DNA of 5,275 nt from Candidatus Brocadiia bacterium. Lineage in GTDB: Bacteria > Planctomycetota > PUPC01 > DSUN01. Below are positions 4,706 through 5,275 of this stretch, in pieces. How positions within the stretch are numbered: position 1 is the stretch's first letter; the number at the start of each line of letters is the position of its first letter. The translations under genes were made by a program, and so were the position numbers. Under the pieces are notes generated by a model. The model was given only the letters and a program-made list of their open reading frames with translations, was not told where the DNA came from and did not search any database. The stretch spans positions 1 to 5,275 of the forward strand of contig JADHXT010000273.1 in NCBI GenBank assembly GCA_016782825.1, given 5' to 3'.

Positions 4706-5275
4706 ATGCCGCCCGAGATGGCCTCAGGCGACATGGTCGACTCTCGCGCCGACCTCTACTCGCTTGGGGCCACCTTCTATCACCTGCTATCTGGCCGGCC
4801 GCCATTCGAGAGTTCGAGCTTTGCAGTGCTGATCGCCAAGCACATCAGCGAGGAACCGCAGCCTTTGTCGAAGGTGGCTCCACACGTCGATCCTCGGCTC
4901 TGCGTGATCACCGACCGCCTTTTGCGAAAGGACCCGGCCGCCCGTTACCGATCGGCTGAAGACCTCCTCGATGCGCTTGAGGTTCTGGGCGAGTTGAGAT
5001 CCTCCGTCAGAGCGACAGAGGGCGCCCCAGAAGCCGCCAGCGCAGAGGCCAGCACGCCGACATTGGCGCCGGCCCCCCCGCCCCGTCGCCTGGCGTTGCC
5101 CCCAGCGCGCTCGAGCGGGCGGAGGCCGAGGAGCGGCGCGCTAACCTGGGTGGCTGCGGCTGGCATCGCCGTGGTGCTCATAGCCCTCGGTGTGGGCTCT
5201 TGGATGCGCACCCGGTTTCGTGCCCCCACCGGCAGCGCCGTCGAGCAACCCCGCGACGCGGTCCCCGCGAAGTTG

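Larger units (their letters stand above)
3944..5275 (+). pseudogene. Membrane-anchored Ser/Thr protein kinase with two in-frame TAG codons, C-terminus beyond right edge
   Basis: The frame shows 444 codons of a Hanks-type kinase. At the N-terminus is an anti-sigma-like zinc finger (Cys3, His29, Cys33, Cys36). The kinase domain (about 88-345) has the glycine loop GKGGMG (95-100), VALK with Lys117, Glu136 in FREA, hinge MEYVDG, HRDIKPSN (209-216), DFG (229-231), PPE (256-258), DLYSLGATFYHLLSGRPPF, and the conserved Arg in ARYRSAEDLL. A Pro/Ala-rich linker is followed by one membrane segment (about 399-421) and an outer part that runs off the window. Codon 194 (4523-4525) is TAG where relatives usually have Gln before VCSAL. 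Codon 254 (4703-4705) is TAG where relatives have Tyr in the G-S/T-PAYM-PE motif. No frameshift is seen and the motifs after both stops are intact. Termination at codon 194 would leave 193 residues without a catalytic loop. It could be a recent pseudogene, sequence errors, or amber readthrough. Confidence 0.9.

Noticed and set aside
1..5275. CRISPR arrays, tRNA or rRNA genes, terminal inverted repeats of an IS
   Set aside because: I saw no regularly spaced identical repeats, no tRNA-like clover pattern, no conserved rRNA stretches and no IS-type terminal repeats. Serine-recombinase elements normally lack the latter.

Overview
The window is GC-rich bacterial DNA. A Ser/Thr kinase of the zinc-finger plus kinase plus membrane-anchor type and a small conserved protein family suggest Planctomycetota or a related lineage. 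This is inference from protein style only, since no rRNA or marker gene is present. Two unrelated segments meet near position 3300-3345.

Left segment (1 to about 3330, all minus strand): this looks like a mobile element built around a large serine recombinase. In transcription order it carries (i) a DUF5372-like small protein (3020-3301), (ii) a 156-aa protein with two helix-turn-helix units (2355-2825), (iii) a 99-aa protein of unknown function (2059-2358), and (iv) a large serine recombinase (2056 to beyond the left edge; 685 codons visible). The last three genes are tightly packed: there is a GTGA stop/start overlap between ii and iii and a 2-nt gap between iii and iv. A strong sigma70-type promoter (TTGACA-N16-CATAAT, 2873-2900) drives them. 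Three 22-bp imperfect repeats with the pattern CGGCRTAAT-N5-TWACAC surround this promoter, and one of them covers the -10 box. That is the layout of an autoregulated recombinase operon.

Junction (about 3300-3350): the DUF5372 frame enters this zone with no good start codon. From the other side, a small plus-strand gene (3334-3531) appears to have lost its N-terminus. A 13-bp odd palindrome lies at 3337-3349. The simplest reading is that the element inserted into the small gene.

Right segment (about 3334-5275, plus strand): the remnant of the small conserved gene is followed by a 12-bp perfect hairpin, a 41-aa ORF with an excellent Shine-Dalgarno site, a possible 23-aa Cys-rich mini-ORF, and then a membrane-anchored Ser/Thr kinase (3944 to beyond the right edge). 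The kinase has all its catalytic motifs but contains two in-frame TAG codons (codons 194 and 254) and no frameshift. It is either a very recent pseudogene, a sequencing artefact, or a gene read through at amber codons. None of the other credible genes here ends with TAG.

The most unusual points are the recombinase operon with its accessory genes and operator-like repeats, and the two-amber kinase.
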